From assembly GCF_022919175.1 (NCBI RefSeq), contig NZ_CP095043.1, positions 1,302,001-1,366,000 of the forward strand: a stretch of DNA of 64,000 bases, given 5' to 3'. The notes beneath the pieces were generated by a model that worked only from the letters and a program-made list of their open reading frames with translations, did no database searches and was not told the origin of the DNA. This DNA comes from Leucobacter rhizosphaerae. Its GTDB lineage: Bacteria; Actinomycetota; Actinomycetes; Actinomycetales; Microbacteriaceae. A program made the translations under genes and the position numbers. This document shows, one piece after another, positions 9,091-18,165 of this stretch; within the stretch, counting starts at the first letter, position 1; each line of letters begins with the position of its first letter.

Positions 9091-9753
9091 ATGCGCCAGA
9101 CCACCGACCCGGAGCAGGCGTCGCGGCGCCTCCGTATCACTCTCATCGTCGGCGGCCTCGTCCTCGCCCTGCTCCTCGGCATCGGCATCTACGGCCTGCT
9201 GCGCGGCCCCGCCCCCGAACCGTCGCCAGGCCCCCGTGTCGCGTCGTCCGGCACGCCTGGTGCTGAGCGGGAGCTCTCGCCGCGCGAGCTCCCGGCTATC
9301 GCGGATGCGGAGCGGTTCGCACGTGACGTGGCAGTGGGGCTGTTCGCGTGGGATACCAGCCTCGGCTACGGCACGCACGAATACATGCAGGCGATCGTCG
9401 ATATCGCGGACCCGGACGAGGCGCCGGGCCTTGCCGCAGACCTCCGCGCCTATTTCCCAGACGAAGACGCGTGGGCCGAACTGGGCCACTATGCGACCCG
9501 GCAATGGCTCGCCATCGACTCGATCGCCGTGCCCGAGAGCTGGGCGGGCATCGTCTCAGACGCCCGCCCCGGCTCGCTCCCGCCGGGGGCGACCGCGTAC
9601 ACGGTCACGGGCACCCGGCACCGAGCTGGCGTCTGGGAAGGACGGGACGTCACGGACGCGCGTCCGGTGTCGTTCACGATCTTCGCCGCTTGCCAGGACG
9701 GCGAGGACTGCCGGCTGCTGCGGCTCTCCGCCCTCGACACCCCACTCCGATAA
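9091..9753 (+). CDS. Membrane-anchored conjugation protein, VirB8/TcpC-like candidate
   Basis: A 220-residue protein with one N-terminal transmembrane segment (about 17-38), a Pro-rich linker, and an extracytoplasmic domain of about 160 residues. This architecture, one TM helix followed by an NTF2-like domain, is typical of VirB8/TcpC proteins in Gram-positive transfer systems, and the gene sits directly before the wall hydrolase. Sequence similarity to VirB8 is not obvious by eye, so the name is only a structural suggestion. The start at ATG 9091 is preferred over the longer frame because an AAGGAA site precedes it. Confidence 0.66.
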   Translation: MRQTTDPEQASRRLRITLIVGGLVLALLLGIGIYGLLRGPAPEPSPGPRVASSGTPGAERELSPRELPAIADAERFARDVAVGLFAWDTSLGYGTHEYMQAIVDIADPDEAPGLAADLRAYFPDEDAWAELGHYATRQWLAIDSIAVPESWAGIVSDARPGSLPPGATAYTVTGTRHRAGVWEGRDVTDARPVSFTIFAACQDGEDCRLLRLSALDTPLR

Positions 9754-9766
9754 GAGGGGCTTGTCC

Positions 9767-10936
9767 ATGGTGAAGAAGCTGCTCGTCGTCCTGCTGGCGC
9801 TACTCTGCATCGGCCCCTCGACCGCGCTCATCGGCTTGGGTGCGTTCATGGGGCCGGCAGGGTTCTGCCCCGCGGACTCGCTGACGGTCGGCCCGATCCC
9901 CGACCAACTCACCGCGACCACCGCCGACGGCACGCAGGTGGTACTCGAGAAGCGGCAGCTCACCCACGCGGCGACCATCATCACCACCGGGGCGAGCATC
10001 CCAGGCGTCGGCCAGGCGGGTGTGCGTGTCGCGCTCATGGCGGCGCTCACCGAGTCCCGGCTGCGGATGCTCGCCAATACCGGCGCCTACCCCGAATCCG
10101 GGAGCTTCCCGAACGACGGCGACGCCGCAGACCACGACAGCCTGGGGCTGTTCCAGATGCGGCCCGCCGCCGGGTGGGGCACGGTCGCCAAGCTCATGAA
10201 CCCGGAGTACCAGAGCAAGGCGTTCTACGGCGGTGAGCAGGGCCCGAACTTTCCCTCGCCGCGAGGCCTGCTCGACATTCCCGGCTGGCAGCAGATGGAC
10301 CCAGGCAGCGCGGCACAGGCCGTCGAAGTATCGGCGTTTCCGGATCGGTACCGGAACTGGCAGCCAGTCGCCGACGCGATCCTCACCGCCCTCACCACGC
10401 CCGCCCCCAGCGGCGGAACCGGTGGCGGGGTGGTGCCGGAGACCAGCCGTGTCGGGTTCCCGCTGCCCGAGGGCTCGTACACGAGCACGGATAGCTTCGG
10501 GTGGCGCATCGACCCCTTCACCGGAGAGAGCGAGTTCCACTCCGGCTCCGATCTCGCCGCCGCCGACGGCACCCCGATCTACGCAGTCGCCGACGGCCGC
10601 GTAGCCGTCGGAGAGTTCAGCGCCGGATGGGGCGGTCTCATCGTCATCGAACACTCCGTCGGCGGAGCCCGCGTCGCGTCCTATTACGCGCACATGTGGC
10701 AGGACGGCATCTACGTCACCAACGGCGAGACGGTCGCGGCCGGGCAGCACATCGGCGATGTCGGCTCCTCCGGCCGCTCCACCGGCCCCCACCTGCATGT
10801 CGAGATCCGCCCTGGCGGGCAGGGGCAGCCCCCGGTGAACGCCGTCGAGTGGCTGGCGCAGCACGGCGCGGTCCCGAGTGACGGTACGACGGGCGCCGCC
10901 GGATGCCGCGCGAACGTGGGAGGTGGTGCCCGGTGA
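9767..10936 (+). CDS. Bifunctional cell-wall hydrolase: lytic transglycosylase-like plus M23 peptidase
   Basis: A 389-residue exported protein. A signal peptide or anchor spans residues 4-28. A lysozyme-like domain (about 80-200) has the candidate catalytic Glu in ALTESRLRM (E96) and the SLGLFQMRP motif. After a Gly/Pro linker comes an M23 (LytM) domain (about 230-365) with the zinc ligands in HSGSDLAA (H258, D262) and GPHLHVE (H344). Two hydrolases cutting glycan and peptide bonds would open the donor cell wall for the transfer channel, as VirB1-type proteins do. It lies 13 bp after the VirB8-like gene and overlaps the DUF6112 start. Confidence 0.9.
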   Translation: MVKKLLVVLLALLCIGPSTALIGLGAFMGPAGFCPADSLTVGPIPDQLTATTADGTQVVLEKRQLTHAATIITTGASIPGVGQAGVRVALMAALTESRLRMLANTGAYPESGSFPNDGDAADHDSLGLFQMRPAAGWGTVAKLMNPEYQSKAFYGGEQGPNFPSPRGLLDIPGWQQMDPGSAAQAVEVSAFPDRYRNWQPVADAILTALTTPAPSGGTGGGVVPETSRVGFPLPEGSYTSTDSFGWRIDPFTGESEFHSGSDLAAADGTPIYAVADGRVAVGEFSAGWGGLIVIEHSVGGARVASYYAHMWQDGIYVTNGETVAAGQHIGDVGSSGRSTGPHLHVEIRPGGQGQPPVNAVEWLAQHGAVPSDGTTGAAGCRANVGGGAR

Positions 10937-11199
10937 ACGTGTTTCCCGACTTCGGCGCCGTCGGCGCATCCGGGGAGTTCGCGTCGGTGATCGGCGCGCT
11001 CCTCACCTACGTCCTCATCGGCGCCGTGCTCACCCTCCTCATCTCCGCGACCATCTGGACCATCGCCGCCCACACCGGCAACCCCTACACGGCGCAGAAG
11101 GCCCGCATCGGCGTGCTCGTCGCCCTCGGCACCGCAGCCCTCGCCGGAGCCGGCATCGCCTGGGCCAACTTCCTCCTCACCATCGGCGACTCGCTGTGA
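10933..11199 (+). CDS. DUF6112 family two-TM membrane protein, copy A
   Basis: An 88-residue protein starting at GTG 10933, overlapping the previous stop and preceded by GGGAGGTGG. It has two transmembrane helices (about 20-48 and 64-84) separated by a loop with NPYTAQKARIGVLVALG. It shares spacing and key residues (NP, K-GVLV, GA, NF near the C-terminus) with the second copy at 12678-12950. Its size and topology resemble VirB2/TrbC pilin-like subunits. A lower-G+C antisense gene separates it from the second copy. Confidence 0.78.
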   Translation: MNVFPDFGAVGASGEFASVIGALLTYVLIGAVLTLLISATIWTIAAHTGNPYTAQKARIGVLVALGTAALAGAGIAWANFLLTIGDSL

Positions 11200-11228
11200 C
11201 CCCCGTGCAAGCATGAGGGAACGGTTTT

Positions 11229-12578
11229 CTAGAACGGCAGCGTGGTCGCCGATGGGTCGGGCGAGTCTGCTTCGGGCTCAGGCTCCGTATCGTGTTGCCA
11301 GTCGCTCTTGATCGCGATGATGAGTTCGCGGTCAGCTCCGTGCGTCGCGATTACTTCTCTGAACGCCTCAGATCGTGCGCCTGCCGTTCCGACGAATCCA
11401 CGTGAGATGAGTTGCGCGAAGGGACCACGCCCAAGATATTTCGTGTTTTGATAGGTGACCCGGAACCCTCCGCGTGGTCCGACCTTGAACGTCGAATCAG
11501 TCATCGCAAGCCGCATCCAGTCGGCCGGAACATACATGCCTTTGAGTGTCTGTCCGTCGAGCTTGCGACCGGCATCCCCGCGCACGAACTTGAACCAAAA
11601 CGGAGTGTCGAACGCGCGCCAGTCGGCCGCTTTCTTCGGGATTTCGCTCCCCTTGGGCATGAGGTCGAGTTGTTTTTCGATCTCTCCCTTGCGGCGATAG
11701 ACCCACTCGTGGGTGCCATCGCTGCTCTCGGCTCTTTCGAGTCTCTTGTACTGGACGAAGGTGAAGGCGTCGTGAACCTGATCCCAGTAGAGGAGATCGA
11801 CGCCGAGTTCTTCCTCGATGGGCTTCTTGTTCACTGACATGACCAAGAGCTTTCGCCGACCCGTTCGATCTTCAAAGACTGTGAGGCTTGCCGCTCGTTG
11901 GTTGGCGATGAGCTTGCCGTCGAAGCGCTGAAGATCGAGCGGCAGCAGTTCTTCCTCTAGGTCCCTCTCGTAGCCAGCATTCAGTACCGTGTCGAGAAGC
12001 GTCTCCATGTCCGCAGAGCTCGGAGGTTCGCTGAACGCGTCTGCTGGCAATGGAATATCCGCTACCTGCGCAGCAAGCTGGACCGCATCTCGCGCCTCCA
12101 CTCTCGCCTGCTGAACCTCATCATCGAAGACGCGCGGCTCCCTGAACACGGAATCGAGCCAAGGACCGACGGAGGGATCAGTCTCGCTGAGAAGATCCAG
12201 GAGAGCACTGGCGGTTGGGCTATCGATCCGTCGGGCGTAGAAGTGCTGCGGCAGCGGCACCACGGCCCCCTGATCGCGCAGTGCTCCAAGTTCGACAGGA
12301 GAGCCCAGGCGGAGGATTGGCGATAGGGTCGCGCGCAGTGTTCCACTCGCGATGCCAGCGACACCACGTGTGATTGCAAGGCCGATCAAATACTCGCCGC
12401 TGCCGAGCTCTTCATCGCCTTCACGAACGATGAGGCAGAGAGAGCCAACAACTGGAGCAGACGCCTTGTCAAAAGCTTCGCTGATCTTTTCGACGCTCAG
12501 ATAGCTAACCCGGTTCGCACCCTTCGCATGCACAACGTATGTCGCCAGAGGCATCTTTGTCCCGGTTTTTCGCGCCAT
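11229..12578 (-). CDS. Unrecognised antisense cargo protein with PD-(D/E)XK-like nuclease signature
   Basis: A 449-residue cytoplasmic protein on the strand opposite to the transfer operon and with visibly lower G+C than its neighbours. I do not recognise the family. Residues 256-280 contain EELGVDLLYWD then FTFVQYKRL, matching the D-(n)-QXK core of Mrr-like PD-(D/E)XK nucleases (candidate D261, Q276, K278), followed by a Lys/Arg-rich helix. The N-terminal 150 residues are mixed alpha/beta (GEYLIGLAITRGVAG) and the C-terminus ends in a Glu/Asp/Pro-rich tail. It stands alone with about 100 bp before its start. Anti-phage defence or element maintenance is a reasonable guess from location and motif only. 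Confidence 0.75.
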   Translation of the reverse strand: MARKTGTKMPLATYVVHAKGANRVSYLSVEKISEAFDKASAPVVGSLCLIVREGDEELGSGEYLIGLAITRGVAGIASGTLRATLSPILRLGSPVELGALRDQGAVVPLPQHFYARRIDSPTASALLDLLSETDPSVGPWLDSVFREPRVFDDEVQQARVEARDAVQLAAQVADIPLPADAFSEPPSSADMETLLDTVLNAGYERDLEEELLPLDLQRFDGKLIANQRAASLTVFEDRTGRRKLLVMSVNKKPIEEELGVDLLYWDQVHDAFTFVQYKRLERAESSDGTHEWVYRRKGEIEKQLDLMPKGSEIPKKAADWRAFDTPFWFKFVRGDAGRKLDGQTLKGMYVPADWMRLAMTDSTFKVGPRGGFRVTYQNTKYLGRGPFAQLISRGFVGTAGARSEAFREVIATHGADRELIIAIKSDWQHDTEPEPEADSPDPSATTLPF

Positions 12579-12677
12579 CTTTCCATGTTATGCGAGCCCT
12601 CGGTGCGCCGCGGGAACGTGTGCGCACCTCACTGGCAAGTCCGGCGAGCGCCGGCCTGTCAGCAGAAGGAGTTCCCA

Positions 12678-12950
12678 GTGATCGATATCGACCCGAACAG
12701 CAACGGGCTTCCGGGGATCGCGCAGCTGCGCGACATCGTCGGCGCGGTGATGACCGTCGGCCTCATCCTCAGCGTGCTGGCGCTCATCGTTTCCGCGATC
12801 GTCTGGGGCTTCGGCGCGAACAGCAGCAACCCGCACCTCGCGAGCCGGGGGAAGACCGGGGTGCTGGTGTCGTGCGGGGCGGCGGTGCTGTGCGGGGCGG
12901 CGGTGACGCTCATCAACTTCTTCTGGACCGTCGGCCAGGCCGTCAACTAG
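12678..12950 (+). CDS. DUF6112 family two-TM membrane protein, copy B
   Basis: A 90-residue protein starting at GTG 12678, 7 nt after AAGGAG. Two transmembrane helices (about 20-47 and 63-85) flank a loop with NPHLASRGKTGVLVSCG. It is paralogous to 10933-11199. It is followed 17 bp later by the VirB6-like gene, so it belongs to the transfer operon even though the antisense cargo gene interrupts the operon just before it. The 99 bp in front may hold a promoter that restarts operon transcription, but no clear boxes are visible. Confidence 0.78.
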   Translation: MIDIDPNSNGLPGIAQLRDIVGAVMTVGLILSVLALIVSAIVWGFGANSSNPHLASRGKTGVLVSCGAAVLCGAAVTLINFFWTVGQAVN

Positions 12951-12967
12951 CCGGGTGGTGGTTCAGG

Positions 12968-14305
12968 GTGAGTATCTGCGACATCCCCGGCGTCTCCACC
13001 GTCTGCACCGCGATCGGCGAGGGCCCCGCCGGCCTCTTCTTCGGGTGGATCGCCTCCGCGATGGGACTCGCCGTATCCACTCTGTTCCAGGGCATGTGGG
13101 ACGTGTTCTCCACCACCACCTCGGTCGACGTCACCAGCGACGGATACGTGAAGGTCTACAACATCCTGTTCGGCATCGCCGTGTTCGTGACCCTCCTGTT
13201 CTTCTGCTTCCAGCTCATCACCGGGCTCGCCCGCCGCGACCCGTCCGCGCTCACCCGCGCCGCCCTCGGGGTCGCGAAATCGGTGCTCGGCTCGTTTGTG
13301 CTCATCACCTGCACCGCGCTGCTGCTCGAAATCACCGATCAGCTCTGCGTCGGCATCATCCAGGCCACCGGGCAGACGATCGAGAGCATGGGCGACCGGC
13401 TCGCGCTCCTCATCACCGCGGTCACCATCACCTCGGTTGCTGGCGGTGCGGGGGCGCTGCTGACGATCTTCCTCGCCGGGCTCATGATCGCCGCGATCTT
13501 CATCCTCTGGTTCAGTCTCCTCATCCGCAAGGCCTTGCTGCTGGTCGCGATCGTGTTCGGCCCGGTCGCGCTCGCCGGCCTCACCTGGGAAGCGTCCCGA
13601 GGCTGGTTCGGGAAGTGGGCGACCTTCGTAGTCGCCTTGATCGCGTCGAAGCTCGTGATCGTGGTGATCTTACTCATCGCCACCACCCAGGTCGCCGCCC
13701 CCATCAGCCTCGACCTGAAATCCCTGTCCGAACCCATCGCCGGGATCGTGCTGCTGTTCGTCGCTGCGTTCGCCCCGTACATGGCGTACAAGTTCCTGAG
13801 CTTTGTGGGTTTCGACATGTATCAGGCGTCCTCGATGGAGCAGGAGGCGAAGAACGCCCTCAACCGGCCCGTCCCGCTCCCGTCGAAGCCAAACGGCCCC
13901 GCCCCGAAGCAAGTCCTCGACAATGGCGACGCCCCCGCGACCGCACCGAAGACCACCCCCACGCAGGCACCGGCACCTGCGGCGCCCGCGGCAGGCAGCG
14001 GCGCCGCAGGTGCCGGTGGCGGCGGAGCTGCAGCCGGTGCCGGAGGTGGCGGAGCTGCGGCCGGCGGTGCCGCAGCGGCCGGGCCGGCGGCAGCCGTTGT
14101 CGGAGCAGCGATCGTCGTGAAAGAGACCGCGACCGCAGGCCCCAAGCTCGGCGGCGCGATCGGCGACGCCGCCGACGGGCACGCGGGTAGTGCGTCTGAG
14201 CCGGCTGCTCCGCCGCCTGGGCCGCCGGTGCAGCAGCCGCCCGCGGTGCTCCCGCCGCCCTCGCCGCCAAGGACCGATCCGCCCGCCCCGACCGGGAAGC
14301 AGTAA
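12968..14305 (+). CDS. VirB6/TrbL-like conjugation channel protein
   Basis: A 445-residue polytopic membrane protein starting at GTG 12968. About seven hydrophobic segments lie between residues 20 and 285 (for example NILFGIAVFVTLLFFCFQLI and LLITAVTITSVAGGAGALL), with the central aromatic/charged motif typical of TrbL/VirB6 proteins (ILWFSLLIRKALLLVAIVFG). The last 150 residues are a low-complexity Ala/Gly/Pro tail, probably disordered. VirB6-type proteins form the inner-membrane part of the DNA channel. It ends 3 bp before the SCO6880-family gene. Confidence 0.85.
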   Translation: MSICDIPGVSTVCTAIGEGPAGLFFGWIASAMGLAVSTLFQGMWDVFSTTTSVDVTSDGYVKVYNILFGIAVFVTLLFFCFQLITGLARRDPSALTRAALGVAKSVLGSFVLITCTALLLEITDQLCVGIIQATGQTIESMGDRLALLITAVTITSVAGGAGALLTIFLAGLMIAAIFILWFSLLIRKALLLVAIVFGPVALAGLTWEASRGWFGKWATFVVALIASKLVIVVILLIATTQVAAPISLDLKSLSEPIAGIVLLFVAAFAPYMAYKFLSFVGFDMYQASSMEQEAKNALNRPVPLPSKPNGPAPKQVLDNGDAPATAPKTTPTQAPAPAAPAAGSGAAGAGGGGAAAGAGGGGAAAGGAAAAGPAAAVVGAAIVVKETATAGPKLGGAIGDAADGHAGSASEPAAPPPGPPVQQPPAVLPPPSPPRTDPPAPTGKQ

Positions 14306-14308
14306 CCC

Positions 14309-15769
14309 ATGAGAGCGAACACCTCCGAGCCGTTCGAGCTGCGGCCGGTGCAGTTCTCCCGCCTCACCAAGCGCGGCCTGCTCCTCGGCCTCTCCCTGCC
14401 ACAGCTGATCGTCCTCGCCTGCGCGCTCGGCATCGTCGTCACGGGCCTCTACACCGGCGGCGGCCAGGGTCTTGCCTGGTCGTCGCCGGCGTGGGCGCCG
14501 CTGGTTGTGATTGCGTGGGTGCCCGTCGGCGGGCGGAAGCTGATCGAGTGGGCGCCGATCGTCACCCGCTGGCTCCTCCGCACCCGCGCGAAGCAAACCC
14601 AGTATCGGCGCAGGGTGGTGAAACCGCGCCCTGCGGGCACGCTCGCGCTCCCCGGCGACCTCGCCGCGCTCCGGGAATGGGTAGACCCCGAATCGGGGGC
14701 GGCGATGATCCACGACCCGCACGCCCAGACCCTCACCGTCGTGTGCGGGTTGGCGCATCCCGCGTTCGTGCTCCTCGACCCTGGCGAGCAGCAACGCCGC
14801 GTCACCGGGTGGGGGCGCGTCCTGGCCGCCGCGTGCCGGTCCGGGAGGATCGCCCGTATCCAGGTGCAAGAGCGCACCCTGCCAGATTCCGGGTCGGGGC
14901 TGACCGAATGGTGGCGCGAACACGGAAGCGACGACGGCTCCTGGGCGGCGAACACCTATCGGGAGCTCATCGAACGGGCAGGCCCCGCCGGGGAACGCCA
15001 CGCCACCACCGTGTCGCTCTCACTCGACATGCGCCAAGCTGCCCGGCAGATCCGTTCCGCGGGCGGCGGCATGAAAGGGGCGGCTGTGGTGCTCGGGCAG
15101 GAGATGCAGTCGTTCGAGACCGCGCTGCGCTCCGCCGAATTGCAGATGACGGGATGGCTCACCCCGGGGGATGTCGCCCTGATCCTCCGCACCGCCTACG
15201 ACCCCGCCGCCGGCCCCGCACTGGAACGCCACGGCGCCCTCGGCCGGGAGCTCGCGACCGCGGGCCCGGTCGCGGTGAACGAGTCCTGGGACCGGCTGCG
15301 CTCCGACAGCGCGCACCACGCGGTGCTGTGGATCAGCGAATGGCCGAGGGCCCAGACCTTCCCCGGCTTCCTCGCCCCGCTCGTGCTGACGGGAGGGGTT
15401 CTGCGCTCTTTGTCGCTGCACTACCTTCCGGTGCGGGCGGATCAGGCGGCCAGGGATTTGCGGCGGAAGAAGACGGAGATGGTCGCCGACGCCGCCCAGC
15501 GCCGGAAGATCGGCCAGGTCGAAGACACCCAGGCCACCGCCGAATACGGCGACGTGCTGCAACAAGAGAGCGAGCTGACGGCCGGGCACGGGGTGCTCCG
15601 CGTCGTCGGCCTCGTCTCCGTCTCCGCCCCAACCAATGGGGAACTCGATGCGGCGGTGTCGCAGATCGAGCAGGCCGCGATCCAGGCGTCCTGCGAAACC
15701 CGGCGCCTGGTCGGCCAGCAGGCGCAGGCCTTCACCGCGGCCGCGCTCCCGCTCTGCCGCCCCATCTGA
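14309..15769 (+). CDS. SCO6880-family conjugation protein (PrgI/VirB3-VirB4 N-domain-like)
   Basis: A 486-residue protein with two closely spaced transmembrane helices (about 28-48 and 52-72) and a large soluble part. It matches the SCO6880 family of actinomycete conjugative elements, recognisable from the N-terminal pattern (FSRLTKRGLLLGLSLPQL) and the C-terminal half with RAQTFPGFLAPLVL and HYLPVRADQAARDLRRKKTE. Such proteins resemble a VirB3 membrane piece joined to the N-terminal domain of a VirB4 ATPase but lack the P-loop. The matching ATPase domain is encoded separately at 16680-18164, so together they may form a split VirB3-VirB4 unit (inference). Confidence 0.83.
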   Translation: MRANTSEPFELRPVQFSRLTKRGLLLGLSLPQLIVLACALGIVVTGLYTGGGQGLAWSSPAWAPLVVIAWVPVGGRKLIEWAPIVTRWLLRTRAKQTQYRRRVVKPRPAGTLALPGDLAALREWVDPESGAAMIHDPHAQTLTVVCGLAHPAFVLLDPGEQQRRVTGWGRVLAAACRSGRIARIQVQERTLPDSGSGLTEWWREHGSDDGSWAANTYRELIERAGPAGERHATTVSLSLDMRQAARQIRSAGGGMKGAAVVLGQEMQSFETALRSAELQMTGWLTPGDVALILRTAYDPAAGPALERHGALGRELATAGPVAVNESWDRLRSDSAHHAVLWISEWPRAQTFPGFLAPLVLTGGVLRSLSLHYLPVRADQAARDLRRKKTEMVADAAQRRKIGQVEDTQATAEYGDVLQQESELTAGHGVLRVVGLVSVSAPTNGELDAAVSQIEQAAIQASCETRRLVGQQAQAFTAAALPLCRPI

Positions 15770-15828
15770 CACCAGCGGCGAACCATCGCACACCTGGCAA
15801 TGAACCCTTCACGATTGGAGCCCCGGCC

Positions 15829-16683
15829 ATGCCTACCTTCACCGACCCCGTCCCAGACGCCACGGAAACCTACGAGGCGATGCGGGCGCTCGCGCACGCC
15901 AGCCGCACCTTCGAGCAGCCGGAGGACATGTACGGGGTGCTCGGCGACCTCCTCGGCAGCGTCCGCTCCCTCGAACAAGTCCTCACCCAGATCGCCACCG
16001 CCCACGAGAGCTCGCGCAACCGCGCCGCCGACGACGCCGGCGACCGGGCCGCGGGCGTCCGCGACGCGCTCGCGACCGCCGGGGAACTCCGACAGGCGGC
16101 GGCACTCATCGGTGAGGCGGAACGACGCCTCGACGCGGCATCCGCGGCAGCGGGCCGGATCGCCTGGCACCCCGCCCCAGAGCTGCAGGCGGATGCGGGG
16201 CGGGTCATCAACGTGGTCTTCCTGCAAGGCGGCGAAGCCGACCGGCTCCTCGACCTCATCGACCAGGGCGGCGCCGACGCGGCGATCCAGGAACTCGCGG
16301 GCTATGACTCCGGCGACGAGACCGTGGATGCCGCGCTCGAGAACGGGTACGTCTACGACACGCCACCGCAAGGGCCCCTCGATCGCACCGTGCAGTTGGA
16401 CGCCTACACGCTGGTCTACAACCAGGATCACCGGCACCTCGGCCTCTACCGCCCCGCAGATGCCCTCCCGTCCCCGGTGCTCCTCGGCCTCGAAGACCCC
16501 CGCCACGCCGCCACCACTACCGAATCGCCGTCGTCTGCGACCGCCGCCCCGTCTGGGGTACGGGCGGGACCGATCCTCGCGCGCGAGGCCGCGCGGGAGC
16601 AGTCGCGGCGAGACCGCCTCGGCACTCCGAACATCCACCGTCAGCAGCCCGGCACGCAGGCCGGGCTGAGGCTTGGCCGATGA
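15829..16683 (+). CDS. Conserved conjugation-operon protein of unknown function
   Basis: A 284-residue soluble protein, not recognised. The N-terminal third is helical (ETYEAMRALAHASRTF, MYGVLGDLLGSVRSLEQVL) and could form a coiled coil. The middle is acidic, and the C-terminal 60 residues are basic and disordered. The start ATG 15829 follows GGAG at 9 nt. The stop overlaps the start of the VirB4-type ATPase gene (ATGA), so the two proteins are probably made together. Confidence 0.66.
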   Translation: MPTFTDPVPDATETYEAMRALAHASRTFEQPEDMYGVLGDLLGSVRSLEQVLTQIATAHESSRNRAADDAGDRAAGVRDALATAGELRQAAALIGEAERRLDAASAAAGRIAWHPAPELQADAGRVINVVFLQGGEADRLLDLIDQGGADAAIQELAGYDSGDETVDAALENGYVYDTPPQGPLDRTVQLDAYTLVYNQDHRHLGLYRPADALPSPVLLGLEDPRHAATTTESPSSATAAPSGVRAGPILAREAAREQSRRDRLGTPNIHRQQPGTQAGLRLGR

Positions 16684-18164
16684 GCGACGACACCGACCCG
16701 GGACGCCTGCACACGTCGGTGCTGGTCGGCCCCGAAGGAGAACTCCGACGGCACCGGAAAGCCCGCGCCCAGGCCGCCGCCCGCATCCACGCCGAAGCCC
16801 GCGCCGAAACCGTCGCGAAGGCGCGGGCGGAGGCGGCCGCAGCACGCGAAGCTCGGCGTGCCACTCGCTATCTGCCGCGTGCCGGGGAGGACGGGGCGTC
16901 GGCGTTGCGCACCCCGGGCGGGTTCCGGCTCCCACGCCACCAGGACACCTCGGCCACGCTCTCAGGGCACTATCCGTTCCTTGCCGAAGGCGGCCTCGGC
17001 TCCGCCGGCACTTTCATTGGTCAAGACCTCTACTCTGGAGGGTCGTTCGTGTACGACCCGTGGGAGTTATACCGGCAGGGCGTCATCACCGCACCGAACT
17101 TGATTTTGGCTGGGATCGTCGGCTCCGGGAAGTCGTCGCTCGCGAAAGCGCTCTACACGAGGGCGCTCCCGTTCGGGCGGCGCGTCTACGTCCCCGGCGA
17201 CCCCAAAGGCGAGCACACTCCTGTCGCCCGCGCCGTCGGGGGCCGCGCGATCGTCCTTGGCCCCTCGCTCCCGACCCGCTTGAACCCGCTCGATGAGGGA
17301 TACCGGGCCGCGGGTATCCCGGACGCCGACTGGGCGGCACAGATCACCGCGCGTCGCCGCGAACTCATCGGCGCGCTCGCGGAAACCGTGCTCGACCGTC
17401 GGCTCTCCCCGGTCGAGCACACGGCGATCGATATCGCCCTCGCAGACGCGGTCAGATTGGCGGAGGTGCCGATCCTCCCGATGGTCGTCGACCGCATCCT
17501 CACTCCCTCACCGGCGGACGATCCCGACCGACGGCTCGCAGAAGACGGGCGGATGCTCGGGCACGCGCTCCGAAGACTGGTCGCAGGCGACCTCAGCGGC
17601 TTGTTCGATGGCCCGTCGACGGAGAGGTTCGACCCTACATTGCCGATGCTCTCCCTCGACCTGTCCCGCGTCTCCGAGAACAGCGCCCTGCTCGCCGTGC
17701 TCATGACCTGCTCTGCGGCGTGGATGGAATCCGCCCTCCAAGACCCCTCCGGCGGGCAGCGCTTCGTCGTCTACGACGAAGCCTGGCGCCTCATGTCCTA
17801 CCCGTCGCTTCTTGCACGCATGGACGCGCAGTGGCGACTCGCCCGCCACTACGGCATCAGCAACCTGCTCATCTTCCACAAGCTCACCGACTTGGAGAAC
17901 GTCGGCGACCAAGGCTCCCGAATGCGAGCACTCGCGTCCTCGCTGCTCGCGAACGCCGACACCAGGATCGTGTACCGGCAAGAATCCGATCAGCTCGGCG
18001 TCACCGCGCAGACCCTCGGACTCACCGGCACCGAACGATCCCTCCTCCCAGGCCTCGGCATCGGACAAGGACTCTGGAAGATCAAAGACCGCAGCTTCGT
18101 CGTGCAAGCGCAACTCCACCCGGCTGAGTTGGAACTCTTCGACACCCGCGCCCGGATGCTCTAG
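16680..18164 (+). CDS. VirB4-type conjugation ATPase
   Basis: A 494-residue protein. A basic N-terminal helix (about 20-60) is followed by a RecA-like ATPase domain with Walker A GIVGSGKSS (145-153), Walker B-like FVVYDEAW (about 362-369) and a downstream sensor region (LLIFHKLTDLENVGDQGS). The PGDPKGEHTPVA segment is typical of VirB4/TraC-like motors. It would power assembly and DNA translocation with the SCO6880 partner encoded just upstream. It is the last gene of the operon; a hairpin at 18211-18246 follows. Confidence 0.86.
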   Translation: MSDDTDPGRLHTSVLVGPEGELRRHRKARAQAAARIHAEARAETVAKARAEAAAAREARRATRYLPRAGEDGASALRTPGGFRLPRHQDTSATLSGHYPFLAEGGLGSAGTFIGQDLYSGGSFVYDPWELYRQGVITAPNLILAGIVGSGKSSLAKALYTRALPFGRRVYVPGDPKGEHTPVARAVGGRAIVLGPSLPTRLNPLDEGYRAAGIPDADWAAQITARRRELIGALAETVLDRRLSPVEHTAIDIALADAVRLAEVPILPMVVDRILTPSPADDPDRRLAEDGRMLGHALRRLVAGDLSGLFDGPSTERFDPTLPMLSLDLSRVSENSALLAVLMTCSAAWMESALQDPSGGQRFVVYDEAWRLMSYPSLLARMDAQWRLARHYGISNLLIFHKLTDLENVGDQGSRMRALASSLLANADTRIVYRQESDQLGVTAQTLGLTGTERSLLPGLGIGQGLWKIKDRSFVVQAQLHPAELELFDTRARML

Positions 18165-18165
18165 A

